Assembly: GCA_017415425.1 (NCBI GenBank)
Contig: JAFQGT010000002.1
Coordinates: forward strand, 1-64,000
Length of the DNA stretch: 64,000 nt
Direction of reading: 5' to 3'
Source of the DNA: Oscillospiraceae bacterium
GTDB taxonomy: Bacteria > Bacillota > Clostridia > Oscillospirales > Oscillospiraceae
Every line of letters begins with the position of its first letter. Positions within the stretch are counted from its first letter, which is position 1. Of this stretch, positions 15,411 through 24,874 are shown piece after piece. Position numbers and translations under genes: made by a program. The notes below the pieces were generated by a model that did no database searches, had not been told where the DNA came from, and saw only the letters and a list, made by a program, of their open reading frames with translations.

Positions 15411-16789
15411 AACGAACCCCCCAACCAATTTTGCAAAAACGCAATTTGCGTTTCCACCGACTGAGGCGAGGTGCTTCCCGCGGAAATGCGTTTGGACACA
15501 CAAGTCTCTAAGGCGATTTCCGAATACACATCCTCCTCAAAGGCCGGGTGCTGTTCCTTCAAATAATCCAGCGGCAGCTTCTCCAAAACCGTTCCGGTCT
15601 GAATGCAATACGCAACCAGCTGGCCTGTGATCTTGTAAGCCGTACGGAACGGGATTCCCTTTTTCGTTAAGTAATCCGCCAGATCCGTTGCGTTGATGAA
15701 GCCCTTTTGGGCCGCGCTGTACATATTCTCCTTTTTAACTTTGATGGTTTGCACCATCGGAGTGAACACATCCAAGCACATTTTTACCGTGTCCACCGCG
15801 TCAAAAATGGATTCCTTATCCTCCTGCATATCCTTGTTATATGCCAGAGGCAGTCCCTTCAGCACGGTAAGCGTTCCCATCAGATCGCCGTAAACCCTGC
15901 CAGTCTTACCCCGCACAAGTTCAGCGATATCCGCATTTTTCTTTTGGGGCATAATACTGGAGCCGGTGGTAAAGCTGTCGTCCAGCTCCACGAACTGAAA
16001 CTCCCAGCTGCACCAGAGAATGATCTCTTCACTGAATCGGGACAGGTGCATCATAATGGTAGACAGAGCCGCCAGCAGTTCCACGCAGAAATCCCGGTCG
16101 GAAACCGCGTCGATACTGTTTAGACAAATACCGTCAAATCCCAGCGCCGCTGCCGTCTGATTCCGGTCTGTGGGGTAAGTGGTACCCGCCAGTGCACACG
16201 CTCCCAAAGGCGATTGGTTCATCCGCTTGAGCGCGTCCTGCAGTCGACCCACATCCCGGGTCAGCATCATCGCATAAGCCAGGATATGGTGGGAGAACAA
16301 AATCGGCTGCGCCCGCTGCAGATGGGTATAGCCGGGCATAATGGCGTCAGTATTGTTCTGCGCCAGTTCTGACAAGACCCAGATCAGCTTTCTCAAGCCT
16401 TCCAGGATCACCGCGACTTCGTCCCGCAGGTACATCCGGATGTCCACGGCCACCTGATCATTTCGGCTGCGGGCGGTGTGAAGCCTTTTGCCCACATCTC
16501 CAATTCGCTTGGTTAGCTCCGCTTCCACAAACATATGGATATCTTCCGCAGCAAAATCTATGGACAAGGTTCCGTTTTCAATATCCTGCAAAATCACTTC
16601 CAATTCTGCAATGATGGTGTCCGCATCTTCTTTTCCAATGATCCCCCGGGCAGCCAGCATCGTTGCGTGGGCTATGGAACCGGTAATGTCCTGGCGGAAC
16701 ATACGGCTGTCGAAATGGATCGAGGAATTGAAATCATCGGCGTGGCTATCCAGCGCCTTACTGAACCGGCCTTCCCATAGCTTGCTCAT
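15407..16789 (-). CDS. argH: Argininosuccinate lyase
   Basis: 460-aa enzyme that splits argininosuccinate to arginine and fumarate, the last step of arginine synthesis. It begins KLWEGRFSKALD and contains the HTARSRNDQ segment, GYTHLQRAQPI and the fumarase/aspartase-superfamily signature GSSIMPQKKN (about 275-285), whose flexible Ser loop is catalytic. Full length. It starts 15 bp after argG and is translationally coupled to the amidohydrolase. Confidence 0.97.
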   Translation of the reverse strand: MSKLWEGRFSKALDSHADDFNSSIHFDSRMFRQDITGSIAHATMLAARGIIGKEDADTIIAELEVILQDIENGTLSIDFAAEDIHMFVEAELTKRIGDVGKRLHTARSRNDQVAVDIRMYLRDEVAVILEGLRKLIWVLSELAQNNTDAIMPGYTHLQRAQPILFSHHILAYAMMLTRDVGRLQDALKRMNQSPLGACALAGTTYPTDRNQTAAALGFDGICLNSIDAVSDRDFCVELLAALSTIMMHLSRFSEEIILWCSWEFQFVELDDSFTTGSSIMPQKKNADIAELVRGKTGRVYGDLMGTLTVLKGLPLAYNKDMQEDKESIFDAVDTVKMCLDVFTPMVQTIKVKKENMYSAAQKGFINATDLADYLTKKGIPFRTAYKITGQLVAYCIQTGTVLEKLPLDYLKEQHPAFEEDVYSEIALETCVSKRISAGSTSPQSVETQIAFLQNWLGGSL

Positions 16790-16804
16790 AAAAATCCTTC
16801 TTTC

Positions 16805-18025
16805 TTACAGTTTGCCCTGCTCCATCAAAGCCTGAACCTGCGTGGGCAGACCCCACAGATTGATAAAGCCGGTGGCCTGTGCTTGATCGTAATCACTTTC
16901 GCCGAAGGTGCAAATTTCTTCAGAGTACAGGGTATAGGGACTCTTGACGCCGGCATTGATCATATTGCCCTTGTAGAGCTTCAGCCGCACAGTGCCGGTA
17001 ACGGTCTTCTGGGTCTCGGTAACGAATGCAGACAGGGCCTCCCGCAGCGGAGAGAACCACTGACCGTTATACAGCAGTTCTGCAAAGCACACGCTCAGCT
17101 CCTGCTTCTTATGGGCAGTCATCTTATCCAGGCACAGGGTTTCCAGCACTCTGTGTGCCTTGTAAAGGATCGTGCCGCCAGGGGTCTCGTAGACACCTCT
17201 GCACTTCATACCCACCAGACGGTTTTCCACGATGTCCAGAAGGCCGATGCCGTTCTTGCCGCCGATTTGGTTCAGCTTCCAAATAATGTCGGTGGCTGTC
17301 ATCTTCACGCCGTCCAGCGCCACAGGAACACCCTTTTCAAAGTCCAATGTCACGTATGTAGGCACATCGGGAGCTTCAATGGGAGAAACGCCCATCTCCA
17401 GGAAGCCGGGCTTTTCATACTGGGGCTCGTTCCAGGGATCTTCCAGATCCAGACCCTCGTGGCTTAAGTGCCACATATTCTTATCCTTGGAGTAGTTGGT
17501 CTCCCGGTTGATCTTCAGGGGCACATTGTGCGCCTCAGCATAGTCGATCTCTTCTTCTCTGGACTTGATATCCCACTCACGCCAGGGGGCGATGATCTTC
17601 ATCGTGGGGGCGAACCGCTTGATGGCCAGCTCGAAACGAACCTGGTCATTACCCTTGCCGGTGCAGCCGTGGGCAATGGCATCTGCGCCCTCAGCCAGAG
17701 CGATCTCCACCAGCGCCTTTGCGATAATGGGGCGGGCGAAAGCCGTACCCATCAAATACTCTTCATAAATGGCGCCTGCCTGCATAGAAGGAATAATCAC
17801 ATCGTTAACCATTTCGTCGCACAGGTCAGCGGCATAGAACTTGTCGGCTCCGGTCTTGTAGGCCTTCTCTTCCAGACCTTCCAGCTCATCCATCTGACCC
17901 ACATTGCCCGCAACTGCGATGATGTAGGGATTGTCATAATTTTCCTTCAGCCAAGGAATGATGATGGATGTATCCAATCCGCCGGAATATGCCAATACGA
18001 TTTTCTCAATTTTCTGCTTGCTCAT
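16805..18025 (-). CDS. argG: Argininosuccinate synthase
   Basis: 406-aa ATP-pyrophosphatase that condenses citrulline with aspartate. The N-terminal PP-loop is [11 protein letters not shown] (about 10-20), with [15 protein letters not shown] (about 117), SYGRE-like region [13 protein letters not shown] and [10 protein letters not shown]. First gene of the arginine operon; it follows GGAGGAG at a good distance and a promoter overlapped by two ARG-box-like palindromes. Since no argB, argC, argD or argJ is present here, ornithine is presumably made elsewhere or imported by the cotranscribed transporter. Confidence 0.97.
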   Translation of the reverse strand: MSKQKIEKIVLAYSGGLDTSIIIPWLKENYDNPYIIAVAGNVGQMDELEGLEEKAYKTGADKFYAADLCDEMVNDVIIPSMQAGAIYEEYLMGTAFARPIIAKALVEIALAEGADAIAHGCTGKGNDQVRFELAIKRFAPTMKIIAPWREWDIKSREEEIDYAEAHNVPLKINRETNYSKDKNMWHLSHEGLDLEDPWNEPQYEKPGFLEMGVSPIEAPDVPTYVTLDFEKGVPVALDGVKMTATDIIWKLNQIGGKNGIGLLDIVENRLVGMKCRGVYETPGGTILYKAHRVLETLCLDKMTAHKKQELSVCFAELLYNGQWFSPLREALSAFVTETQKTVTGTVRLKLYKGNMINAGVKSPYTLYSEEICTFGESDYDQAQATGFINLWGLPTQVQALMEQGKL

Positions 18026-18085
18026 GATCTGCTCCTCCTAATTGATTCCGCTCACTACGGACAGCTGTTTTTCTAGGTTGCTTAG

Positions 18086-18114
18086 ATTGTATCACACTAT
18101 GTATATTTACGCAA
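18086..18114 (-). promoter_or_regulatory. Promoter of the arginine operon
   Basis: On the minus strand TTGCGT (-35, 18109-18114), exactly 17 bp, TACAAT (-10, 18086-18091). The spacer and -35 are covered by the proximal ARG-box-like site. Confidence 0.75.
18100..18113. promoter_or_regulatory. ARG-box-like operator, proximal
   Basis: Minus strand TGCGTAAATATACA; one mismatch to the ArgR/AhrC consensus TGNATWWWWATNCA. It overlaps the -35 element, so arginine-bound ArgR would block initiation. Confidence 0.65.
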
Positions 18115-18121
18115 TACCTTT

Positions 18122-18135
18122 TGCAAATTTATTCA
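18122..18135. promoter_or_regulatory. ARG-box-like operator, distal
   Basis: Minus strand TGAATAAATTTGCA; one mismatch to TGNATWWWWATNCA. It is 22 bp centre to centre from the proximal box, i.e. two helical turns, as expected for a hexamer contacting paired boxes. Confidence 0.65.
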
Positions 18136-18381
18136 TTCCCAGTTTGACAAATTCTACCGTTATTTTCTCAGCAGTTTTTATACAAAAGCAACAAAAGCAT
18201 TGATTTACAAGGGGTTTTATCGTTTCTTAGACACCTTTTTCGTTGGTTTTCTCTGTGTCCCTTTGATTGTTTGCAAAAACTATATTCTATTTATACTGTA
18301 TATTTGTATATTCCGCAAAGGTCTGTGGGAGGCATCGCGGTGTTATCGGCTACTTCCTGTCTGTTGGGTTTTATCCATAGA
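18136..18381. other. Non-coding gap between argG promoter and surface-protein terminator
   Basis: About 250 bp, AT-rich, with no open frame showing family features and no clear motif. It separates the leftward surface-protein gene end from the arginine promoter. Confidence 0.4.
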
Positions 18382-18408
18382 AAAGAGGAGGCCGAAGGCC
18401 TCCTCTTT
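18382..18408 (-). terminator. Terminator of the 2052-aa surface protein gene
   Basis: 12-bp stem AAAGAGGAGGCC / GGCCTCCTCTTT with a 3-nt loop; the leftward transcript continues TTTTCTAT. It is symmetric enough to work in both directions. Confidence 0.85.
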
Positions 18409-18422
18409 CTTTTCATATTGTG

Positions 18423-21400
18423 TTATTTTTTCTTATCCGGTGTCTGCGTGGCAAGTTTCTTCTTGTTGACAATCAGAAGCAGCATTGCGCATCCTGCAGC
18501 CAGCGCCAACACTGTGCAAAGCATCAGCGGGCTGTTATCACCGGTAGGCGGATTGCTGGGAATGAGAGGCTGTTCCACACTGACATCCTCATCCAGCCAG
18601 GTCATCGTATTCTCCAGATCCATGAGTACCATCACAATCCGCGCATCGGAGAGCTTGGTGGGATTAGAGTTCATCACCGAATTGGCTGCTGCCAGTGCGT
18701 CTTCCAATGCAGCATAATTCTCCTGGGTATAATTACCGGGATCAATGGCATTGGCTCTTGCAATCGCACTTTCCAGTGCTGCAGTGTCCCGAGACCGATA
18801 CAAGGTGAACCGATCGTTGTCAGCGCCTGCAAAGCCAAAGTAGCCGGCAGCGGTCAGCGCATTGGCGCCCTCAGCCAAGTGATTTAAAACCTCTGTTCCG
18901 TCAATGTACAAGACGATTCTAACGTTACCTTGTTCATTGAGAGCAGCCAGCTGAACTCTGTGGACCTGGCTGTCCAATACCACCGCGGATGTAGCAAGGC
19001 TTGTTTCTGTTGCGCCGCTGAGTTTTTTCAGTGCTGTGCCAGCGGCGGTAAACTCAATTGCGTATGCTCCGCTGCCGTCTTCCGTGGCTCTGAAGAGAAT
19101 CCGGGAGCCTGCACTATTGCGCTCCAGTTTCAGGTAGAACGTCATCATCTCATCGCCGTACTTGACGCCGGTATAGATTCCGGTGCCGTTGGGCTCAGCG
19201 GTGATGCTGACACCATCCTGAATGTTCCAGTTAGCGTTGCTGCCATTCCAATTGGTCTGGTTTTCTTCTTCAAAGATGGCATTCAGATAAGCTACGGAAA
19301 CCGGCTTCGCAACCACAGTATACTGTTTCGTTGCCGTGTTTCCGCCTGCGCTGGCGGTCACGGTCAGAGTTGTTTGACCGTTCTTATGGAAGCTTACCAA
19401 ACCGTTCTCATCTACAGTGGCAATGCTCTCATCCGCAATCTCGTAGGTAACCTGAGAAAGGGTGACCGAGTTGCCTTTCACAGTTGTGCCATAAGGTTTC
19501 AAGGCGGTCTTCACGCCGGGGAGCACATAACCCTCGATGCTATCAGTAATGCCCTCAAGACCTACCGCGCTAAAGACATCGGTGACGGTAACAGTAACTG
19601 TTTCAAGAGCAAACTCCATCTGGCTGGATACAACATACAGCTTCACTGTGGTGGTACCTGCCTTCAGACCGGTAATCAAACCGGTATCGGACACAGCCAC
19701 AACACTCTTGTCTCCGATAACGAAACGCATCGCGTTGCTCACATCCACCTCACGGCCTCTGCCGTCTGTACCGGTTACCTCCACCTGGAAGGATGTGGCG
19801 GCATCCAGAGTAATGGTTTGACCGTTTTGCAGATTGGAGGTCACGGACTTCGCCATACCCTGCTGCTGATCTTCATATGCCGCTTCCACACCGGCGTGAT
19901 TCATAATCTGCTGTGCGGCAGCAGGCCAGCTAGACCATATGTTTACTTTGGTGTTATTCTCTATGGTCAGGGAGAAGCCGTCAAGACCGTAGTAGTCGCT
20001 GGAATCAACGTCCTTGTAATAGTTATTGCTTAGGGTAATGTGGTTGGCAGTGTCTGCTATATACGCCCAGTCGATAGGTCGGCCGCAATTGGGACTTGTC
20101 CTGGTCCCGGTGACATCCACTACGTTGTTCTGTGCATTCCAGAAGCCGGAGCCGCTATCAAAGTAGATGGGCGCAACACAGTTGCCTTGATTCACAAAGT
20201 AGTTGCCGGTGATGCTGTTGTTACCGGCAGTAAGGCTGGTGCAGTAGATACCGCCGCCGTCACAAGTGCCCATATGCAGGCAATCGTGGACATAGTTATC
20301 CGAGAAATTCAGATTCTTCAGCATATTTTCGGTGGGGGAGTTCCAGCCTGCGCCGGTGTATACTCCGGAATACGCTGTGCTGTAGATCTCGTTATGGACA
20401 ATGTCGATATTGGGAATAAAGCCCACATAAATACCGCAGGCACTTTGGTACTCTACACCCACGTGGTGGATATAGTTGTTATAAACATCGATATTCTTGG
20501 TCAGATACTTTACTTCACTGGGATAGCGGTTGATGGTAGGCGATGCGCCACCATAAGTGTATTCGCCGATCACAATCGCGCCACCGGACAGGTCATAGAA
20601 TCGGTTACCCACCAGACGGCTGTTCTTTGCCGCGTAGTTGAACTTCAATGCGGTCGTACCCAATCTGGTGAAAGTACAATCCATAAAATGAATACCATTG
20701 GCCTTTTTCATTGCGATGACTGCATCTGCACTTTGATAACCGTCTTCCTCATTATCATCGAAGAGATGGTTGCCCTCGCTGGCCTTGTGACCAAGCTTGG
20801 AGCTGGGCCGCATATAGGTGGTATCCGCAAAGATGATACCCTGGAAGGTGATGTTCTGTACGGGATTGTCATAGTCTGTGCCCTGCACAGACACCAAGCC
20901 GTTATCGCCGTCACCAGCCTCATCCCAGGCATCCAACAGCGGCAGCGTGATGGTCACTTCCGACAGATCTTCATAGGCTCTGGGCATATAGTACAGCTTG
21001 TTGTTCACTTCGTCCAGATACCATTCACCGGACTGATTCAGCAGCACCAGAGAGTTTTCAATGTACTTGATCCTTTCGATGGTGCAGGTGGAGTACTCAT
21101 TGCCAGTAATGGCTTCCTGCCAGGCAGGCTGATCCATAATCAGATGCACTTTTCCGTTTCCGGCATCTCTGATCTCGCTTACGCCTACTCGCCGGTGACC
21201 CCAGTACTGGGCGTTGATGATTTCCATACCGTCAGGGTTGGTGCAATTCAGCAATTCTGTATTGGTACAGATGATGCCGATATTTTCACCGTTTTCAATG
21301 AGGTATGCGACATTTGACAAATTTCCGTCACTGACTGCGCGGGTTGCCCGCACACCATCCACATACATCTGTCTGGTGACGACGCCCTCGGGAATATCGG

Positions 21401-24400
21401 TCACATAGATGCCATTTTTCCACAGGGTGAATGCAGAACCGGAGATGTGCATACCGCCACCGATGGTGACCTCTGCATCTTCAGCAGCCTTAAAGACCAC
21501 AGAGTACAGATGATTACCGCCGTGGGTCTCATTCAACGCCAGCGTTTCGGTGCGGTAATAGTAGCCCTCTGCCAAAATGACTTCCACATTGCCGGACATC
21601 GTTGTCTTGTCGATGCCAGCCAAAATGGTCACTGCGCCATCCAGTGTCGTGGCATTGGACGGACTGCTGCCGTCACCGGTACCGTTGGTAGACACATAGA
21701 TTTTCCGCATCACAGACGGGTTGGTTACCGTAACCGGAATCTTCTGTTCCAGCCAGGGATAAACTTTGGAGCGCACGATCACATTGGTCTGACCTTCGCC
21801 AATCGCCAAAACCTCATTCCACTCATCCGTCGTTACGATATTGGGATTCTCCGAAATGAGCTCTAGGGAATTATCGCCCTCGTAGTCCAAGGTCAAGGCG
21901 GGTGCAAGAACCGTATGGCCGTGCACCGGCAGAGCCAGGTTGGCAGGCACATTTGCGAAGCTACCGGTCATCTTGTCCCCTACCGTGATGTTCAGAGTAA
22001 CCGGTGGAATAGCCGCCGTTTCCGCTGTTACTGTAATGGTGGTACTGCCCTTCTTCACACCGGTCACCACACCGTTTTCATCCACAGTTGCCACTGCAGA
22101 GTTTGCAGAAACATAACTCAGCGTGGCAGGCGCTGCACCCACAGGGCGGAACACCGGGGCTAATGTGAGGCTGCTGCCTTCGCGTACCATAAAGTCAGTT
22201 CCGCCAAAGGAAACCTCAGAGGCATTCAGATACGGCAGAATTTGCAGGTCATCAAAATAGATATTTCTGTTGCCCATACCGGAGTAGAAGCCCACAGATA
22301 CACGGTTAAGCCTCATTCCGGTCTTATCGGGATAAGGGTCAATGGACCACCCATCGCTCAAATCTATTTGGTTTCCGTCAACGAACAACAAACGAGTATC
22401 GTTGCGCAGATCCACCGTCATAACCACTTCGTGCCAGATGTCCCAAGCCAGATCCTCTACTGCTACAGACATTCTGCCGTCGGAAAATCCATATTCCAAA
22501 GTGTGGGGTCCAGACATAAACAGAAGCAGGGGTGAACCCTTAACTTCCTCGTTGTTATCAATTCCGGAATAAAGCAGAGAGGGCAGATATGTACCGTGCG
22601 ATCTGCTGTCGATCTTAAACCGATAACGCAATACCGCTTTCTCCGTCTCTGCAAAGGTATACCGCATAGAGTAAGAATGGGTCGCCTCCAATGCGGTTCC
22701 CTGATACATTCTTACGATCCGGTTGGATGCATCCAGTGCATCCTGCTCAACCTTCAGATAGTGTTCCTCCGGAGTTGTGCCGCTGGTATTGGGATTGACT
22801 GTCCAGCCGGAAGGCTCCTGTCCCACCGTCTCCTGATTGAAATCAAGCACCACCGGCAGGCCGGTAGACTTGGTGGATACCTCAATGTTGTCAAGATAGG
22901 TTCTGGTCTGCTGATTACCCGCAGCACCGGTAGATATCCTATCCAGCTTTTGGGAGGAGGAGATAGTGCTGCTGTCATAACCGGCTTCCAGATCATTTGT
23001 GGTCAAGGTCAACAAGGAGTCGTCCAGATACACCTTTACGGACTTGTTAGGAAGATCGTACTCCACACGCAGGGTATAGGACTTATCCCACGCCAGTGTG
23101 GCAATCTTCTCCTTGCCTCTTTCGATGCCCCGTCCATAGTTATAAAGCAGTATAGGTGTTCCTGCTTCGCACTGAACATACAGGCCGATGGGAGCATTGC
23201 CAAAGTCTGTGGCATTGTCTGTTGTGCCCTCATACAGCAGCACCGGCAGGATTGTTGCCTGATGACCGGCAGACACCGCTGTCAAATAAACGTCATATTC
23301 CAAAACCGCGTTGTCCACAGCTGTACCAAGCGCATACTGCTTCAGATAGTTAGCCGTGTTATCGAGATGGGCAACAAACAGCGCATTTGTTCCATTTTGG
23401 GGGTGTTGTGCAATCCTATGGAATGTTTTTTCATTCTGCACCGCGCTGTACGGGGTAGCAGGATTATCTACCCAGCCGGAAGGTGTATCACCAGCTTTTT
23501 CATTATCAAAGTTTAGCTTTACAATGGGTCCTCCGGAGACCACCACTGTCAGCCGAACAGGGGACATATTGTTGGCGCTGGGGGTTGCGGTAATCGTAGC
23601 AACACCTGCTCCCACCGCGGTAAGGACATTGCCCTCAGCACGGACAACATTGATATCGTTGGATTCGTAGGTGATCTCACACGCACCGCCGATGATGGTG
23701 GGGTTCAGCTCCAAAGTCTCGCCATAGTTGATCGTGTAGGTGGTCTTGTCAAAGCGGATTCCCGGATCGGGTACTTTTCCGGTTGCCTTGATGTTATCCA
23801 GATAAAGCATCGTATACTGGCCTTCATAGTAACCAGCTGTAAGGCGGTCCATAGTTGCACCCTGATTCCATATAGGAACATTGCCCTGGTTTTGCAGTGT
23901 GGGTAATTCAATTGCAGTCAGTTGACCGCCCTGGGTGCCGTAAGAAAGCGCAATGCCCTCATAAGCAGTAGCCTTCGTCAGATCCACTTCCACTTGAATG
24001 GTATACCATTTACCGAAATCGAGTGTCACTCCCAGACTCTCATAGTTGCCCTTACCCAGAGAGAAATGCAATGTGGTAGCACTGCCCTCCAAAAATGTTG
24101 CCAGCTGGATGGGCGCGGCATTTTGGTCATACCTGGCATCAGCAGCACCGGTGTACAGAGGAGTCGGCAGAATTGCGCCATAGCTTGTAGAACCCTTGGT
24201 CAGGAGCACATCGTAGGTCAAAACAATTTTTTCTGCTTCCTCAGACAGCTCTTTCTGGAAAAGGCCGTGCTGCTCAGCCCCACCGGTAGCATTATAGCGA
24301 ATATAGAAAGCTTTGGATGTCAGGGCGGGGGTGTACCCGGCTTCGATCGAGCTCACAACACTGCGCATATAACTAGGAGCAGCGATATTGGGCGCGGGCG

Positions 24401-24581
24401 TTGCGGTATTATCCGTCCAGCCAGCCTCAGAGCCAACACTCTCGTTGTCGAAGTTCTGATCTAACAGTACTTTATCTGTCAGCTCTGCACGCACACCAAA
24501 CGTGTTGCCGTTTGCAAACAGAAGGACAAACGTCATACAAACAATTAACAACGTGCACACCAATCTCTTTTCTTTTCTCAT
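18423..24581 (-). CDS. Giant cell-surface protein: LamG-like, Ig-like and beta-helix domains
   Basis: 2052 aa, secreted (signal peptide about 1-32). In order: three LamG-like beta-sandwich modules (about 35-270, 352-570, 578-790; each opens LxFDxExxG...GW), interleaved Big_2 Ig-like domains (VATVDENGVVTGVKKGSTTITV type), a right-handed beta-helix of about 500 residues starting IYVSTNGTGDGS (about 958) with RQMYVDGVRATRA, two more Big_2 domains, a further LamG-like module (about 1720-1880), a FIVAR-like helical repeat and a C-terminal NPPTG, membrane segment and KKK tail. The beta-helix resembles GH141-type carbohydrate-active folds, so glycan binding or cleavage is likely but unproven. Paralogous to 24875-28456 and 33410-36946. 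Confidence 0.85.
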   Translation of the reverse strand: MRKEKRLVCTLLIVCMTFVLLFANGNTFGVRAELTDKVLLDQNFDNESVGSEAGWTDNTATPAPNIAAPSYMRSVVSSIEAGYTPALTSKAFYIRYNATGGAEQHGLFQKELSEEAEKIVLTYDVLLTKGSTSYGAILPTPLYTGAADARYDQNAAPIQLATFLEGSATTLHFSLGKGNYESLGVTLDFGKWYTIQVEVDLTKATAYEGIALSYGTQGGQLTAIELPTLQNQGNVPIWNQGATMDRLTAGYYEGQYTMLYLDNIKATGKVPDPGIRFDKTTYTINYGETLELNPTIIGGACEITYESNDINVVRAEGNVLTAVGAGVATITATPSANNMSPVRLTVVVSGGPIVKLNFDNEKAGDTPSGWVDNPATPYSAVQNEKTFHRIAQHPQNGTNALFVAHLDNTANYLKQYALGTAVDNAVLEYDVYLTAVSAGHQATILPVLLYEGTTDNATDFGNAPIGLYVQCEAGTPILLYNYGRGIERGKEKIATLAWDKSYTLRVEYDLPNKSVKVYLDDSLLTLTTNDLEAGYDSSTISSSQKLDRISTGAAGNQQTRTYLDNIEVSTKSTGLPVVLDFNQETVGQEPSGWTVNPNTSGTTPEEHYLKVEQDALDASNRIVRMYQGTALEATHSYSMRYTFAETEKAVLRYRFKIDSRSHGTYLPSLLYSGIDNNEEVKGSPLLLFMSGPHTLEYGFSDGRMSVAVEDLAWDIWHEVVMTVDLRNDTRLLFVDGNQIDLSDGWSIDPYPDKTGMRLNRVSVGFYSGMGNRNIYFDDLQILPYLNASEVSFGGTDFMVREGSSLTLAPVFRPVGAAPATLSYVSANSAVATVDENGVVTGVKKGSTTITVTAETAAIPPVTLNITVGDKMTGSFANVPANLALPVHGHTVLAPALTLDYEGDNSLELISENPNIVTTDEWNEVLAIGEGQTNVIVRSKVYPWLEQKIPVTVTNPSVMRKIYVSTNGTGDGSSPSNATTLDGAVTILAGIDKTTMSGNVEVILAEGYYYRTETLALNETHGGNHLYSVVFKAAEDAEVTIGGGMHISGSAFTLWKNGIYVTDIPEGVVTRQMYVDGVRATRAVSDGNLSNVAYLIENGENIGIICTNTELLNCTNPDGMEIINAQYWGHRRVGVSEIRDAGNGKVHLIMDQPAWQEAITGNEYSTCTIERIKYIENSLVLLNQSGEWYLDEVNNKLYYMPRAYEDLSEVTITLPLLDAWDEAGDGDNGLVSVQGTDYDNPVQNITFQGIIFADTTYMRPSSKLGHKASEGNHLFDDNEEDGYQSADAVIAMKKANGIHFMDCTFTRLGTTALKFNYAAKNSRLVGNRFYDLSGGAIVIGEYTYGGASPTINRYPSEVKYLTKNIDVYNNYIHHVGVEYQSACGIYVGFIPNIDIVHNEIYSTAYSGVYTGAGWNSPTENMLKNLNFSDNYVHDCLHMGTCDGGGIYCTSLTAGNNSITGNYFVNQGNCVAPIYFDSGSGFWNAQNNVVDVTGTRTSPNCGRPIDWAYIADTANHITLSNNYYKDVDSSDYYGLDGFSLTIENNTKVNIWSSWPAAAQQIMNHAGVEAAYEDQQQGMAKSVTSNLQNGQTITLDAATSFQVEVTGTDGRGREVDVSNAMRFVIGDKSVVAVSDTGLITGLKAGTTTVKLYVVSSQMEFALETVTVTVTDVFSAVGLEGITDSIEGYVLPGVKTALKPYGTTVKGNSVTLSQVTYEIADESIATVDENGLVSFHKNGQTTLTVTASAGGNTATKQYTVVAKPVSVAYLNAIFEEENQTNWNGSNANWNIQDGVSITAEPNGTGIYTGVKYGDEMMTFYLKLERNSAGSRILFRATEDGSGAYAIEFTAAGTALKKLSGATETSLATSAVVLDSQVHRVQLAALNEQGNVRIVLYIDGTEVLNHLAEGANALTAAGYFGFAGADNDRFTLYRSRDTAALESAIARANAIDPGNYTQENYAALEDALAAANSVMNSNPTKLSDARIVMVLMDLENTMTWLDEDVSVEQPLIPSNPPTGDNSPLMLCTVLALAAGCAMLLLIVNKKKLATQTPDKKK

Positions 24582-24821
24582 AGTATCATCCCTTCTCCTT
24601 TATGCTTCAAACACCGCCAAGGCGCTGCAACGATTTTATCCATATAATTACCAAGGTACAGCATCGGCAATTATGCTTTTTACATTATAACAAAAAGATT
24701 TGGATTTGCAATACATTGGGCTGTTTTCTTTCTCCATAGAAAGACTTTTTGTAAGTATCGCCAAAAAGCTCCTGGTAATTTTGTGCAGTTTTTTGTTTCC
24801 GTGGAGGGCAATACCGCAAAG

Positions 24822-24849
24822 GAAGGGAGGCTCCTAAGAGCCTCCCTTC
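24822..24849 (-). terminator. Terminator of the 1193-aa beta-helix protein gene
   Basis: 12-bp stem GAAGGGAGGCTC / GAGCCTCCCTTC with a 4-nt loop, 25 bp after the stop codon. It shares the GAGGCTC core with the terminators at 28662 and 33367. Confidence 0.8.
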
Positions 24850-24874
24850 TTGTTTGGATTATTTGCTTATTCGT

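Noticed and set aside
19000-24600. Long open frames on the plus strand opposite the giant surface protein (and similar ones at 24854-26686 and 33953-35869)
   Set aside because: Shadow frames of repetitive coding DNA; the minus-strand proteins have signal peptides, domains and anchors, the plus-strand ones have none.
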